Below the pieces are notes generated by a model. It was not told where the DNA came from and ran no database searches. It was given only the letters and a program-made list of their open reading frames with translations. The translations under genes and the position numbers were made by a program. Below, one piece after another: positions 8,423 through 15,701 of a stretch of DNA of 64,000 nt; positions within the stretch are counted from its first letter, which is position 1, and the number at the start of each line of letters is the position of its first letter. Source of the stretch: Fibrobacterales bacterium Fibro_02 (lineage in GTDB: Bacteria > Fibrobacterota > Fibrobacteria > Fibrobacterales > Fibrobacteraceae); NCBI GenBank assembly GCA_001603905.1, contig LVAE01000008.1, positions 18,709 to 82,708 on the forward strand, in the 5' to 3' direction.

Positions 8423-8505
8423 ATATTTAAAAATAGATAAAATTTTGATATTGTAAAGTAAACTTTTATTATTTATTGATGAAAATACATAAATAATGGA
8501 AACAT
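8391..8505 (+). repeat. Two 25-bp direct repeats 90 bp apart at the TIGR02147 gene start
   Basis: 8391-8415 and 8481-8505 match at 20 of 25 positions, both ending ATGGAAACAT. The 90-bp period keeps reading frame. The first copy encodes NVSIISVF at the start of the TIGR02147 protein, the second a similar YVSIIYVF upstream. It could be an operator pair or the remnant of a small duplication. Confidence 0.55.
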
Positions 8506-9117
8506 AACGGCGGATTTGAACTGTCAAGTATTCCTTGATTGTTCGATTTATAAAATTTACTCCAATTTGGAATATGCAAACCCTTTATTCAACGGTGTTT
8601 TGGGTGCTTTGTTACAAAAAAATGCGATTTCTTTAAATTTTTTATGCATTTTGTTCAATTTTATATTAGTTTTGAAGTGTAAAAGAGTTTTCCTCTTGCC
8701 CTCTAAACGAAATCTCGACCATTTCTAAAACCGAGGACAAGGCGAACGCTCACGCAGGTATGCCGGTTTTGGCGTACTTCAGTTTGCTGTACCGACTTTA
8801 TGGTCGGTCTTTGGTCGTATGGCCAAGGGCAACAGCCCTTTTGGGGCGTGGGTCGTTTGTGTTTATCGGTTTGAGGCAGTCGAGAGCCCCGTTTAGGTAA
8901 ATGCAACGATCTGCGCCTTTTCTTGTATCTACACGAAATTGGCAATCCTTGCTGAGCAGGGGCGAACTCCGGAAATTTCATTGAAGGAGAAATGCGTCGC
9001 TGTCCCTGCGATTTATTCAATGAAAAAAATGAGCTTTTGCAAACGCAAAACGCACCACGTCGAAACCCGCACGGCATGGTGTGTAACAGTGTGCGGGGTA
9101 TACTCTAGAGGTATAAT
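8423..9117. other. Long intergenic stretch, no convincing gene
   Basis: About 700 bp between the TIGR02147 gene and the peptide gene. The left 280 bp is very AT-rich. The right part is more GC-rich and holds short hairpins (ACCGAC-TTTATG-GTCGGT near 8794; AAGGGC-AACA-GCCCTT near 8824). I could not match it to tmRNA, 6S, RNase P, SRP RNA or a known riboswitch. The 124-aa minus-strand ORF at 8703-9077 looks spurious. A structured leader or small RNA is possible. Confidence 0.4.
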
Positions 9118-9255
9118 ATGAAAACAACAAAGAAGATGGCTTACAAGAAGCCCCGTCTTATCGCAAAGAACAACCCGACCGGTAGCTTCGCTGCTGGTTG
9201 CCCGACCAATGAGGGCTATGGTGCATTCTGCCGTATTTGTGAACGTACCATGTAA
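9118..9255 (+). CDS. Putative RiPP precursor peptide, 45 aa, three cysteines
   Basis: Too short for the ORF track. ATG 9118 follows AGAGG by 6 nt. The peptide has a basic leader-like N-terminus (MKTTKKMAYKKPRLIAKNN) and a C-terminal core GCPTNEGYGAFCRICERTM with Cys 28, 38 and 41. It lies upstream of two unknown genes, a PqqD/radical SAM/SPASM gene and a metal hydrolase gene, all on the same strand. The short basic leader, Gly/Cys-rich core and maturase neighbour are the classic signs of a ribosomally made, radical-SAM-modified peptide. I recall a family-database name, FibroRumin, for a radical SAM and Cys-rich peptide system of Fibrobacter and Ruminococcus; this may be a member, but I cannot test it. 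The cleavage site could be after AAG or SFAAG; unknown. Confidence 0.72.
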   Translation: MKTTKKMAYKKPRLIAKNNPTGSFAAGCPTNEGYGAFCRICERTM

Positions 9256-9266
9256 AAAATTTTCCT

Positions 9267-9291
9267 AAGGTGGGGCAAATCGCCCTGCTTT
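9267..9291 (+). terminator. Hairpin after the precursor gene, possible attenuator
   Basis: AAGGTGGGGC and GCCCTGCTTT can pair over 10 bp (with GU pairs) around a 5-nt loop, 11 bp after the precursor stop. No T-tract follows, so it may be a processing or partial-termination site keeping precursor mRNA in excess over enzyme mRNA, as in many RiPP clusters. Inference. Confidence 0.4.
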
Positions 9292-9320
9292 AGGGATATG
9301 TGTTAATTTAAGGAAATGCA

Positions 9321-9980
9321 ATGATTATAGCTCGTTATTTACTTCATAAAATGAAAGAAGATGCTTTCGTTCAATTTCAAAAAGCTGTTGGTTCGATTTT
9401 TTCATCTATAAAAGGAAACTCATTTGTTTTTGTTTCTCATAACATCCCAGACAGTTCGCAAGATTCACTTTATTCTATTTTGAATGTTGCTGGCATCAAT
9501 AAAGAGCCAAATTCTGAAGATTTACAGATAATTAATCAAATCTTTTCGAATTCGAATCTTCTAACTCAAGATAACATTTCGCAATATCGTATTCAGCATG
9601 CTGATGTTGTCATTGCCCCCTTTGTAAATGATGAAAAAGATTTAGACTTGTTAAGAAAGATTGAAAATCAGGTTGAATGCCGTATTGTTGTTTTGCTTGA
9701 AGGCTCGTTAAAATCGATTAACCCACTTTTGGATGGTTCCGATAAATTATTAGATATCTATAATATAAAATCTTGTTTTGATAGTCAAAACATTTTTTCA
9801 AACGATGTTCAGTGTCGTAATGAAGCAAAAAAATGGTTGTATTCTTTACTAAAATATAACTTGTCATTTAAAGAATATTTATCTCTGTTTGATGATTATA
9901 TGGATACATGCGGATTCGATGAACGAGAAAAGAAAAAACAATTTGAACGAATAAACAATCTAGAAATCTATTTGGATTAA
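9321..9980 (+). CDS. Unknown protein in the RiPP cluster, 219 aa
   Basis: I do not recognise this family. It starts at ATG 9321 with AAGGA upstream. The protein is acidic, rich in Asn, Ser, Ile and Lys, with no signal peptide or membrane segment. Two beta-strand-like stretches (NSFVFVSHN, ADVVIAPFVN) alternate with helices in a Rossmann-like rhythm, and the C-terminus is highly charged (FDEREKKKQFERI). The gene is markedly AT-rich compared with most of the window, suggesting horizontal origin. Its position between precursor and maturase suggests an accessory role: scaffold, recognition partner, immunity or regulation. Confidence 0.7.
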   Translation: MIIARYLLHKMKEDAFVQFQKAVGSIFSSIKGNSFVFVSHNIPDSSQDSLYSILNVAGINKEPNSEDLQIINQIFSNSNLLTQDNISQYRIQHADVVIAPFVNDEKDLDLLRKIENQVECRIVVLLEGSLKSINPLLDGSDKLLDIYNIKSCFDSQNIFSNDVQCRNEAKKWLYSLLKYNLSFKEYLSLFDDYMDTCGFDEREKKKQFERINNLEIYLD

Positions 9981-10051
9981 CCCCCTTTTTTAGAACCTCC
10001 CTGTTATCGAGGTCCTTGTTTACTCTCTAAACCTTTTGTAGGAGAAAAAGA

Positions 10052-10273
10052 ATGAAAGCAAAAATTCCGCCGGAGTTAAAAGATCACAAAATCAACAACG
10101 AAAATGGAATATTAGACGAAAATGAAGATTATATACTGAGGAATACAACAGATCTTTCAGAAGAGGAACGAAAAGAAGAAATTCAATTACACAAAAAACA
10201 GGAAGATGAACAGCTTCAAAATTCTTCGGAAATATCAAAATTAACAAAATTTATTTCTAGAGAAGAGGTGTAA
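10052..10273 (+). CDS. Small charged protein in the RiPP cluster, 73 aa
   Basis: ATG 10052 has a strong GTAGGAG site. The product is hydrophilic, very rich in Glu, Lys, Asn and Gln (EEERKEEIQLHKKQEDEQLQ), with no cysteine and probably helical. Its stop codon directly abuts the ATG of the radical SAM gene, so the two are coupled. AT-rich like the preceding gene. It could be an adaptor for the maturase or a second, Cys-free precursor; the lack of a core-like C-terminus makes the latter less likely. Unrecognised. Confidence 0.65.
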   Translation: MKAKIPPELKDHKINNENGILDENEDYILRNTTDLSEEERKEEIQLHKKQEDEQLQNSSEISKLTKFISREEV

Positions 10274-11731
10274 ATGTTTTACCGTCAATCTCGCGATACT
10301 TTTATCCGTTCCATCGGTGAGTATGGCTATATCTATAGCCAACTTACCAAACACGACCGTACCTACACTCAGGAAGGATGTGCGTTTCTGTCCGTTATTT
10401 CTCGTGAACCGCAAAGTTTGCAAGATCTTTCGGCAAAAGCATGCGAATACTTTGAAGATGTAACTCCTGAAGATATTCAAAATGACATGAAGGAATTCTT
10501 GGATTCCCTAGTTGCCGACCGCTATTTGGTTTGTGCTGAAAATGCTGAAGAATGTGCTGCTAAGGATACATTCTTTAGTTATGCTGAAAATCCGAAAACA
10601 TTGTTCACATACAACGCTCAACAAAATCCTGATGACAAAAAACTCTATACCGATACGCAAGAACTTTTAGGAGACTGGTTTCGCGAACATCCGCAAATTC
10701 ACAGTTGCCAAATTGAAACGACGAATCGCTGCAACGAGCGTTGTATCCACTGCTACATTCCCCATGAAATGAAAAATGTGGTTTTGCCCTACGAAGTGAT
10801 TGAAAGCGTCCTCAACCAGTTACACGATTTAGGTGTGATGGGATTGACTCTCTCCGGTGGAGAATTATTCACACATCCCGATGCGGAAAAAATTCTGCGC
10901 AAGGCCCGCGAACTTGATTTTAGTTTCTACGTGCTATCGAACATTACTTTGCTTACTCCGCACATGATAGAAGTTCTCAAGGATGTCAATCCAAATTATG
11001 TGCAGACGTCACTTTACAGCGTTGTTCCCGAAGAGCATGACCATATTACTCAACTAAAGGGATCCTGCGAAAAGACAAAGGCCGCTATTGACGCCTTGAT
11101 TGCGGCGAACATACCCGTGCAAATCAGTTGCCCTGTGATGAAGACGAATTATCACACCTATAAAGATGTATTGAAATACGCTTACGAACGCAATTGTAAA
11201 GCACAAACTGACTTCGTGATGATGGCTCGATACGATTTTACTACGGATAATCTTGCTGAACGTTTGACGATGGAACAAACAGAAGAGTTACTCAAGGATA
11301 TCATTCAGTTTGATCGAGACTATTTAAAGTTGACCGATACACCGGTGCCACCTGTTTCTCGCGAAGAATGGGGAAAACAACCTTTCTGTGGTATAGGTAT
11401 GGATAATCTCTGCATCGCTAGCGACGGCATTGTGTATCCGTGTAGCGGTTGGCAGGGGATGGCTTGCGGCAATGTTCGCGAACAACCTATCAAGGATATC
11501 TGGGAAAAGTCCCCGCAACTGAACAAACTTCGCAACCTTACAAAATCTGCGATTCCGCAATGCTACGATTGTGAAGATAAACAGTTCTGTGCTCCATGTC
11601 TTGTTCGTAATTTCAACGAAAGCGGCGGTGATTATCTGAAGGTTGCTCCGCATTTCTGCAAGGCCGCTCACTTGAATCGCAAACTTGTTGTAGAAGCAAA
11701 GGCTAAAATGCGTAAAGAAAAAGCCGGTTAG
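10274..11731 (+). CDS. Radical SAM/SPASM peptide maturase with N-terminal PqqD-like domain
   Basis: 485 aa. Residues about 15-90 resemble a PqqD-type RiPP recognition element (TQEGCAFLSVISREPQSLQDL, then FLDSLVADRYLV). The radical SAM cluster motif is TTNRCNERCIHC (C153, C157, C160), followed by a typical GGE segment (LTLSGGELFTHPD). The C-terminus carries a SPASM domain with many cysteines (CGIGMDNLCIASDGIVYPC, later CYDCEDKQFCAPC and HFC), binding auxiliary 4Fe-4S clusters. Such enzymes install carbon-carbon, thioether or other radical-derived bonds in a precursor peptide. The obvious substrate is the 45-aa peptide at 9118. The reaction cannot be predicted from sequence; three core cysteines make sulfur-to-carbon links one possibility. 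Confidence 0.88.
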   Translation: MFYRQSRDTFIRSIGEYGYIYSQLTKHDRTYTQEGCAFLSVISREPQSLQDLSAKACEYFEDVTPEDIQNDMKEFLDSLVADRYLVCAENAEECAAKDTFFSYAENPKTLFTYNAQQNPDDKKLYTDTQELLGDWFREHPQIHSCQIETTNRCNERCIHCYIPHEMKNVVLPYEVIESVLNQLHDLGVMGLTLSGGELFTHPDAEKILRKARELDFSFYVLSNITLLTPHMIEVLKDVNPNYVQTSLYSVVPEEHDHITQLKGSCEKTKAAIDALIAANIPVQISCPVMKTNYHTYKDVLKYAYERNCKAQTDFVMMARYDFTTDNLAERLTMEQTEELLKDIIQFDRDYLKLTDTPVPPVSREEWGKQPFCGIGMDNLCIASDGIVYPCSGWQGMACGNVREQPIKDIWEKSPQLNKLRNLTKSAIPQCYDCEDKQFCAPCLVRNFNESGGDYLKVAPHFCKAAHLNRKLVVEAKAKMRKEKAG

Positions 11732-11769
11732 AGATTACCGTGTCACGGTGCTTCTCGCAATGGCAAAAT

Positions 11770-12537
11770 ATGCTTTTCGATTTTCATGTTCACATGGGGC
11801 AGTATTTTGACGACTACTACACGCCGCCACGAATACTGCGTACCCTGCGACTTGCGGGCATTACACACTTCGCGTATTCTAGCACGAGTACGGTTGTTAC
11901 CGATGATCCCGATTTTTTGCTAGAAGAGCGAGTTGCCATGCATGAACTTTCGGAAGGTCGTGCCAAGCCTATTTTGTGGGTGACGCACGATATGCTAAAA
12001 CGCTCGCCAAATTTGTCGCTGTACATGAATGATGCCGGTGGTAAAATTTGTGGGTTGAAAATTCACGGTGTATCGGAAAGTTGGTTGCCGAATGGCCGCG
12101 AACTGCAACGGATATTCAAAATAGCTCAGGAACGGGGCCTGTTTGTGAAACTCCATACCGGTGAACGGGAAGAATGCGAGGCTGGAATGTATAGGGAAAT
12201 CTGCACGAAATTCCCAGATGTCCGAGTTGTTCTCGCCCATGGAAGACCGATTTTGCAAGCTATTGATATGCTGCGTTATTGTCCGAATACCTTTGTAGAC
12301 ACATCGTTCATGCCGCATAGCCATTTTCAGTTGCTTATAAACGTTGCACAGCAAGAAGGCTTTACGGATCGTATCCTATTCGGTACGGACACCCCTATTC
12401 CAGGGCGTCACCTTAAAAGTTCGCTCCCTCGCCATTTGCGAAGTAGAATAGACCAAACAAGGCGAATTGCAGGAGAGGACTGGAAGAAAATCTCTTGGAA
12501 AAATGCGAAAAATCTCTTGACTTTCGTATCGAAATAA
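11770..12537 (+). CDS. TatD/amidohydrolase-like metal-dependent hydrolase
   Basis: I prefer ATG 11770 to the track's GTG 11740 because it places the HxH motif (MLFDFHVHMG) right at the N-terminus, as is normal for this superfamily; neither start has a good ribosome site. The 255-aa product shows metal-binding motifs in order: FHVH, KIHG, KLHTGE, LAHGRP and FGTDTPIPG. It belongs to the TIM-barrel amidohydrolase-2/TatD group, whose substrates vary. It begins 38 bp after the maturase stop, so it is probably cotranscribed and may process the leader, recycle modified peptide or act on a small-molecule part of the product. Inference. Confidence 0.75.
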   Translation: MLFDFHVHMGQYFDDYYTPPRILRTLRLAGITHFAYSSTSTVVTDDPDFLLEERVAMHELSEGRAKPILWVTHDMLKRSPNLSLYMNDAGGKICGLKIHGVSESWLPNGRELQRIFKIAQERGLFVKLHTGEREECEAGMYREICTKFPDVRVVLAHGRPILQAIDMLRYCPNTFVDTSFMPHSHFQLLINVAQQEGFTDRILFGTDTPIPGRHLKSSLPRHLRSRIDQTRRIAGEDWKKISWKNAKNLLTFVSK

Positions 12538-12550
12538 GCGATATATATTG

Positions 12551-13285
12551 ATGAGTATGGTTCCCCGCAAGAAAAGTCTTCTAGCGTTTATTTTTACGTT
12601 CCTGTTGCTTTCGGGCTGCGGGCTCAGCGACGATACCCAGGAACAGCTGGAAGATGCCGTTGGCAGGGCTGCAGGTGAAGCTCTGGATTCCGCGAAATCT
12701 AAAACGGCGAACGCTGTTGAAGAACTTTCTACCACTATCGATGAACACGGTGGTGTTCAAGGCTTTTTTGATAGAATAGTCCAATTCATCGATGGATTAT
12801 TTGGAGGCTCTGGAAGCGAGTGCGAAAAAACGCCCGCAAAAAAGATTGAACGTGATGCTCCTAGGACAGTTATCAAGCGCAATGCGGAACAACAGAACTA
12901 CCACGACGAGGTTCTCAGCCTTACCACCTTAAAAACGTCTTCCGTAAACATTGACTGTCTACGCCCTGAACTGGATACCGCCATAAACATAGTGGTAGCC
13001 ACCTATCACGAGGTTTTCAAAGACGACAATTATCGCCCAGTAATCACTAGCGGAAACGATTCCGACAAGCACGGCGAACGATCCGCCCATTACGCCTGCG
13101 CTGCCGTAGACATCCGGATCAAGGATGTGGAAGATGTTAAGATTCGAAAGGCCCTTACAAAGGCCATTACCGAAGACCTTGGCCCCCGATACTTCGTTCT
13201 CCATGAGGACGTCGGTATGGCAAATGAGCATCTGCACATTCAACTGAAAAGCGGCACCTACAATAGAAACGAAGTGTGGAAATAA
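12551..13285 (+). CDS. Lipoprotein with M15-like zinc peptidase domain
   Basis: ATG 12551 (the track uses TTG 12548). The 244-aa protein has a lipobox LLSGC, a helical linker of about 80 residues and a C-terminal domain with ERSAHYACAAVDIRIKD and ANEHLHIQL. The SxHxxxxAxD and HxH arrangement matches M15/VanY-like D,D-peptidases, giving His, Asp, His as likely zinc ligands. It is paralogous to the next gene. The likely role is periplasmic peptidoglycan cleavage or amidase-like activity; the substrate is unknown. It lies 13 bp after the hydrolase gene and could belong to the RiPP transcript or be independent. Confidence 0.7.
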   Translation: MSMVPRKKSLLAFIFTFLLLSGCGLSDDTQEQLEDAVGRAAGEALDSAKSKTANAVEELSTTIDEHGGVQGFFDRIVQFIDGLFGGSGSECEKTPAKKIERDAPRTVIKRNAEQQNYHDEVLSLTTLKTSSVNIDCLRPELDTAINIVVATYHEVFKDDNYRPVITSGNDSDKHGERSAHYACAAVDIRIKDVEDVKIRKALTKAITEDLGPRYFVLHEDVGMANEHLHIQLKSGTYNRNEVWK

Positions 13286-13353
13286 TCCATAAATCTGCTC
13301 ACCCCCTTTTTACAAATCCCCCATAATTAGCGATATAAATAGGGTGGAGTTGA

Positions 13354-14010
13354 ATGACCTCTACTTCGTTTTTTCTGGAGGCTTGTATGGCGTCAATTTT
13401 GGGTTTTCTCGTTGTCGCGGCGATCGTTATCGTCTTGGCCGTTATCGCCGTCAAGATTCTTATAGCGCTTTTGCCGGTGCTCCTGGTTATTGGCGGAATC
13501 TGCCTAGTGGTTTTTGTTGTGGGTGGCGCGAGTGATGGGGTGAAAGAGGTTAAGAAGGAAATCGCGTATACCCAGAATACCGTTAGGGAGCATGTGGTTC
13601 AATTTCGGGACGATGTCCAGCGCGAATATCACGAGCAGATGCTTTCGATGACGCGGCATAAATCGGGCGTGAGTTTCAATATGCTCCGCCCCGAAATGGA
13701 TAGCGTGATTTCGGTTGTTGCGAGCGTTTATCATACGGCCATGAATGACGACGAGTTCAAACCGCTCATTACGAGTGCAAACGATTACGAAGGTCATGCG
13801 GAAAGGTCTGCGCATTATGTGGGGGCGGCGCTCGACTTCCGCATCAAGGACATTGGCGACAGGGTAGACCGCGAAAAGCTTGTGCAGGCGGTACGCGAGG
13901 AGCTCGGTAGTCGTTTTGTCGTGCTGCACGAAGATATCGGAAAGGCGAACGAACACCTGCATGTCCAACTGAAAAATGGCACCTACGACCGAAATGTCGT
14001 GTGGAAGTAA
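13354..14010 (+). CDS. Membrane-anchored M15-like zinc peptidase paralogue
   Basis: Starts at ATG 13354 with GGTGGAG upstream. Two hydrophobic segments at about residues 12-52 anchor a C-terminal domain closely related to the preceding lipoprotein: ERSAHYVGAALDFRIKD, LHEDIGKANEHLHVQL and a shared ending GTYxRNxVWK. The zinc motifs are intact. The pair looks like a tandem duplication in which the membrane anchor was exchanged (lipid against transmembrane). Both genes are preceded by a similar AGCGATATA sequence. Confidence 0.7.
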   Translation: MTSTSFFLEACMASILGFLVVAAIVIVLAVIAVKILIALLPVLLVIGGICLVVFVVGGASDGVKEVKKEIAYTQNTVREHVVQFRDDVQREYHEQMLSMTRHKSGVSFNMLRPEMDSVISVVASVYHTAMNDDEFKPLITSANDYEGHAERSAHYVGAALDFRIKDIGDRVDREKLVQAVREELGSRFVVLHEDIGKANEHLHVQLKNGTYDRNVVWK

Positions 14011-14037
14011 AATTTACCGTGTGATAGAGAAGTGTGT

Positions 14038-15441
14038 CTAATCGAACAATTCTTTAATCGTGGTAACCTTGAAGTTATCCTGATTCTTGATTTTCTTTTT
14101 AACTCCAGACGTGATGCCTTTGCGTGAGAAAATCCAGAAATATAGGTTGTCGCGTTTGATGCATGGTGCGCTTGCCTGCAAATTTAAAAGTTCACTTTCG
14201 TCAAAAGGTTTTTCTGTGTATTTGCATTCGCAAATAATTGCATTATTTTGGTCTTGAACAACAATGTCGATTTCTTCTTGCCTTTTTTCAACGGGATTGT
14301 TTCCCCACCAGCGGCCTATTTCTTCAGCAAAAAATGGTAACTCGCCGTTGTAGGATTTTTCTTTGATGTACTGAGAACACACTCTTTCAAAACGATGACC
14401 TATATAACCGTTTATGTTTTCAATGGTGAATTCCCGATCGTAGTAAATTTCAGGTGCGATCAATCCGTTCAGCATATTTAAATGTTTGTATATGAACCTG
14501 AAATAAAAGGCAAAATAGTTTTCCTCAATTGAATAGAGCGTATTGCGCGTTTTGCTTTTTTCACCAACAGGAATTTCGGTTTTGATAAATCCTAAGTTTT
14601 CAAGGACTTTCAAGTATTTCGCTATTTTAGCGCTGTCTCCATCGACTTTAGTCTTTATGTCATTTAGTGTAGATGCGCCCGAATTGATTGCGAGAAGGAT
14701 GTTCTTGTAAAAGAGAGTTTCTTTGAGCTCCATACGGAGCAACGTATCAATTTCGTTGTATAGGTAACCCGTCGTGGAAAGGCATGTCTTGATGATGTTT
14801 TCGCGGATGGAAATCGAATCGTCAAAAAGTGACAGGTATAGGGGAATGCCTCCAAGAATAGAATAGACTGTAAGAACTTCCTCGTTACTGTATTTCGGGA
14901 AAAACTCTCTTGCTTCTTTGTAAGTGAATGGCTGTAATTTTAAATCTGCTGTTTTGCGGCCGTACAACGGCTTTGTTGAATTGTCGAACAAATCTTCAAT
15001 AACAGAAACTTCGGAACCGCACAATATCAAAAAAATGTTCTTTTTTTTCAGAATGCGGTCTATGGCGTTTTGCAGCCCGGAATCGTATGCGGGGTTCGAA
15101 TTGTATAGATAGGTGAATTCGTCAATGATGATGTTAATTCGTTTTGAAAACGAGAATCCGTCGATAAACGAGTAAACATCTTGCCATGTATTGAGCGCGT
15201 TAAGAAAGTCTCCTGTATTCAAGACTCGTTTGAGCTCTGTACAAAAATTGTGAACGTTATCACTTTCGCTACCTTTGTCGGCTGTAAAGAAAACGGTATC
15301 CTTTTCGTGAAGAGCTGCAAACTGAGCCAAAAGAAAACTCTTGCCGACGCGTCTGCGTCCGTGCATGATGAGCATTTCGAATTTCTTCGAATTGTATAGA
15401 TCTTCGAGTAGCTTGAGTTCCTTTTTTCGGCCGACAAACAT
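14038..15441 (-). CDS. AAA ATPase of the ATPase_2/DUF234 family
   Basis: 467 aa beginning MFVGRKKELKLLEDLYNSK, typical of this family. Walker A is GRRRVGKS, Walker B INIIIDEF, with a sensor-like LILCGSEVSVIEDL. A winged-helix region follows (STLNDIKTKVDGDSAKIAKYLKVLENLGFI). The C-terminal DUF234 part carries a PD-(D/E)XK-like motif (EEIDIVVQDQNNAIICECKY). These proteins are common, often horizontally transferred and of unclear function. The gene is AT-rich relative to the flanks and runs against its neighbours. Three 15-bp palindromic repeats sit directly before the start codon. Confidence 0.85.
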   Translation of the reverse strand: MFVGRKKELKLLEDLYNSKKFEMLIMHGRRRVGKSFLLAQFAALHEKDTVFFTADKGSESDNVHNFCTELKRVLNTGDFLNALNTWQDVYSFIDGFSFSKRINIIIDEFTYLYNSNPAYDSGLQNAIDRILKKKNIFLILCGSEVSVIEDLFDNSTKPLYGRKTADLKLQPFTYKEAREFFPKYSNEEVLTVYSILGGIPLYLSLFDDSISIRENIIKTCLSTTGYLYNEIDTLLRMELKETLFYKNILLAINSGASTLNDIKTKVDGDSAKIAKYLKVLENLGFIKTEIPVGEKSKTRNTLYSIEENYFAFYFRFIYKHLNMLNGLIAPEIYYDREFTIENINGYIGHRFERVCSQYIKEKSYNGELPFFAEEIGRWWGNNPVEKRQEEIDIVVQDQNNAIICECKYTEKPFDESELLNLQASAPCIKRDNLYFWIFSRKGITSGVKKKIKNQDNFKVTTIKELFD

Positions 15442-15444
15442 GTT

Positions 15445-15489
15445 GTTTACTCCAGAGTTATTTACTTTAAAGTTATTTACTCAAGAGTT
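15445..15489 (-). repeat. Three exact-period 15-bp palindromic repeats upstream of the ATPase gene
   Basis: Plus-strand units GTTTACTCCAGAGTT, ATTTACTTTAAAGTT and ATTTACTCAAGAGTT are contiguous; each has an ACTYYARAGT palindromic core. They end 3 bp before the start codon, so a bound protein would block translation initiation or transcription. Probably an autoregulatory operator. Confidence 0.75.
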
Positions 15490-15538
15490 AATATAAATAA
15501 AAACTCGGACGAAAGCAACTCCCTACAGTTTTTTTTCC

Positions 15539-15613
15539 GTACTTTTGACAAAAACGCCCAAAAACAGCCTGTATTTTTGACAAAAACGCTTTAAAATGAC
15601 TTGTGTTTTTGAC
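15539..15613 (+). repeat. Three GTRYTTTTGAC repeats with a 32-bp period
   Basis: GTACTTTTGAC at 15539, GTATTTTTGAC at 15571 and GTGTTTTTGAC at 15603; the first two continue identically (AAAAACGC). The spacing is 32 bp, about three helical turns. They lie between the ATPase gene and trxA. TTGAC resembles a -35 box, so they could be alternative promoters or sites for one protein. Confidence 0.55.
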
Positions 15614-15626
15614 GGCGTTTTTTTAG

Positions 15627-15641
15627 TGTGACTTAGTCACA
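15627..15641 (+). promoter_or_regulatory. Perfect palindrome TGTGAC-TTA-GTCACA upstream of trxA
   Basis: The palindrome resembles a Crp/Fnr-family half-site pair, though with a 5-nt centre instead of the 6 of Escherichia coli Crp sites. It lies 60 bp before trxA and 425 bp before a Crp/Fnr-type regulator gene, which might bind it. Inference. Confidence 0.45.
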
Positions 15642-15701
15642 GACTTTTATCCTCTCAAAATCTAAAATATACCTGTAAACAAGAAAAAAGAGAGGTAAAA
15701 C

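Noticed and set aside
8703-9077. 124-aa minus-strand ORF in the 8.4-9.1 kb gap
   Set aside because: Low-complexity Arg/Lys/Pro/Ser composition, no ribosome site, no recognisable domain; probably chance.
9112-9117. TATAAT directly before the peptide start as its -10 box
   Set aside because: It would place transcription inside the coding sequence, and the AGAGG ribosome site upstream shows the mRNA must begin earlier; GGTATACT near 9098 is a better candidate.
15445-15613. Short repeats near the ATPase and trxA genes as a CRISPR array
   Set aside because: Units are 11-15 bp, either contiguous or with related sequence between them; no cas genes.
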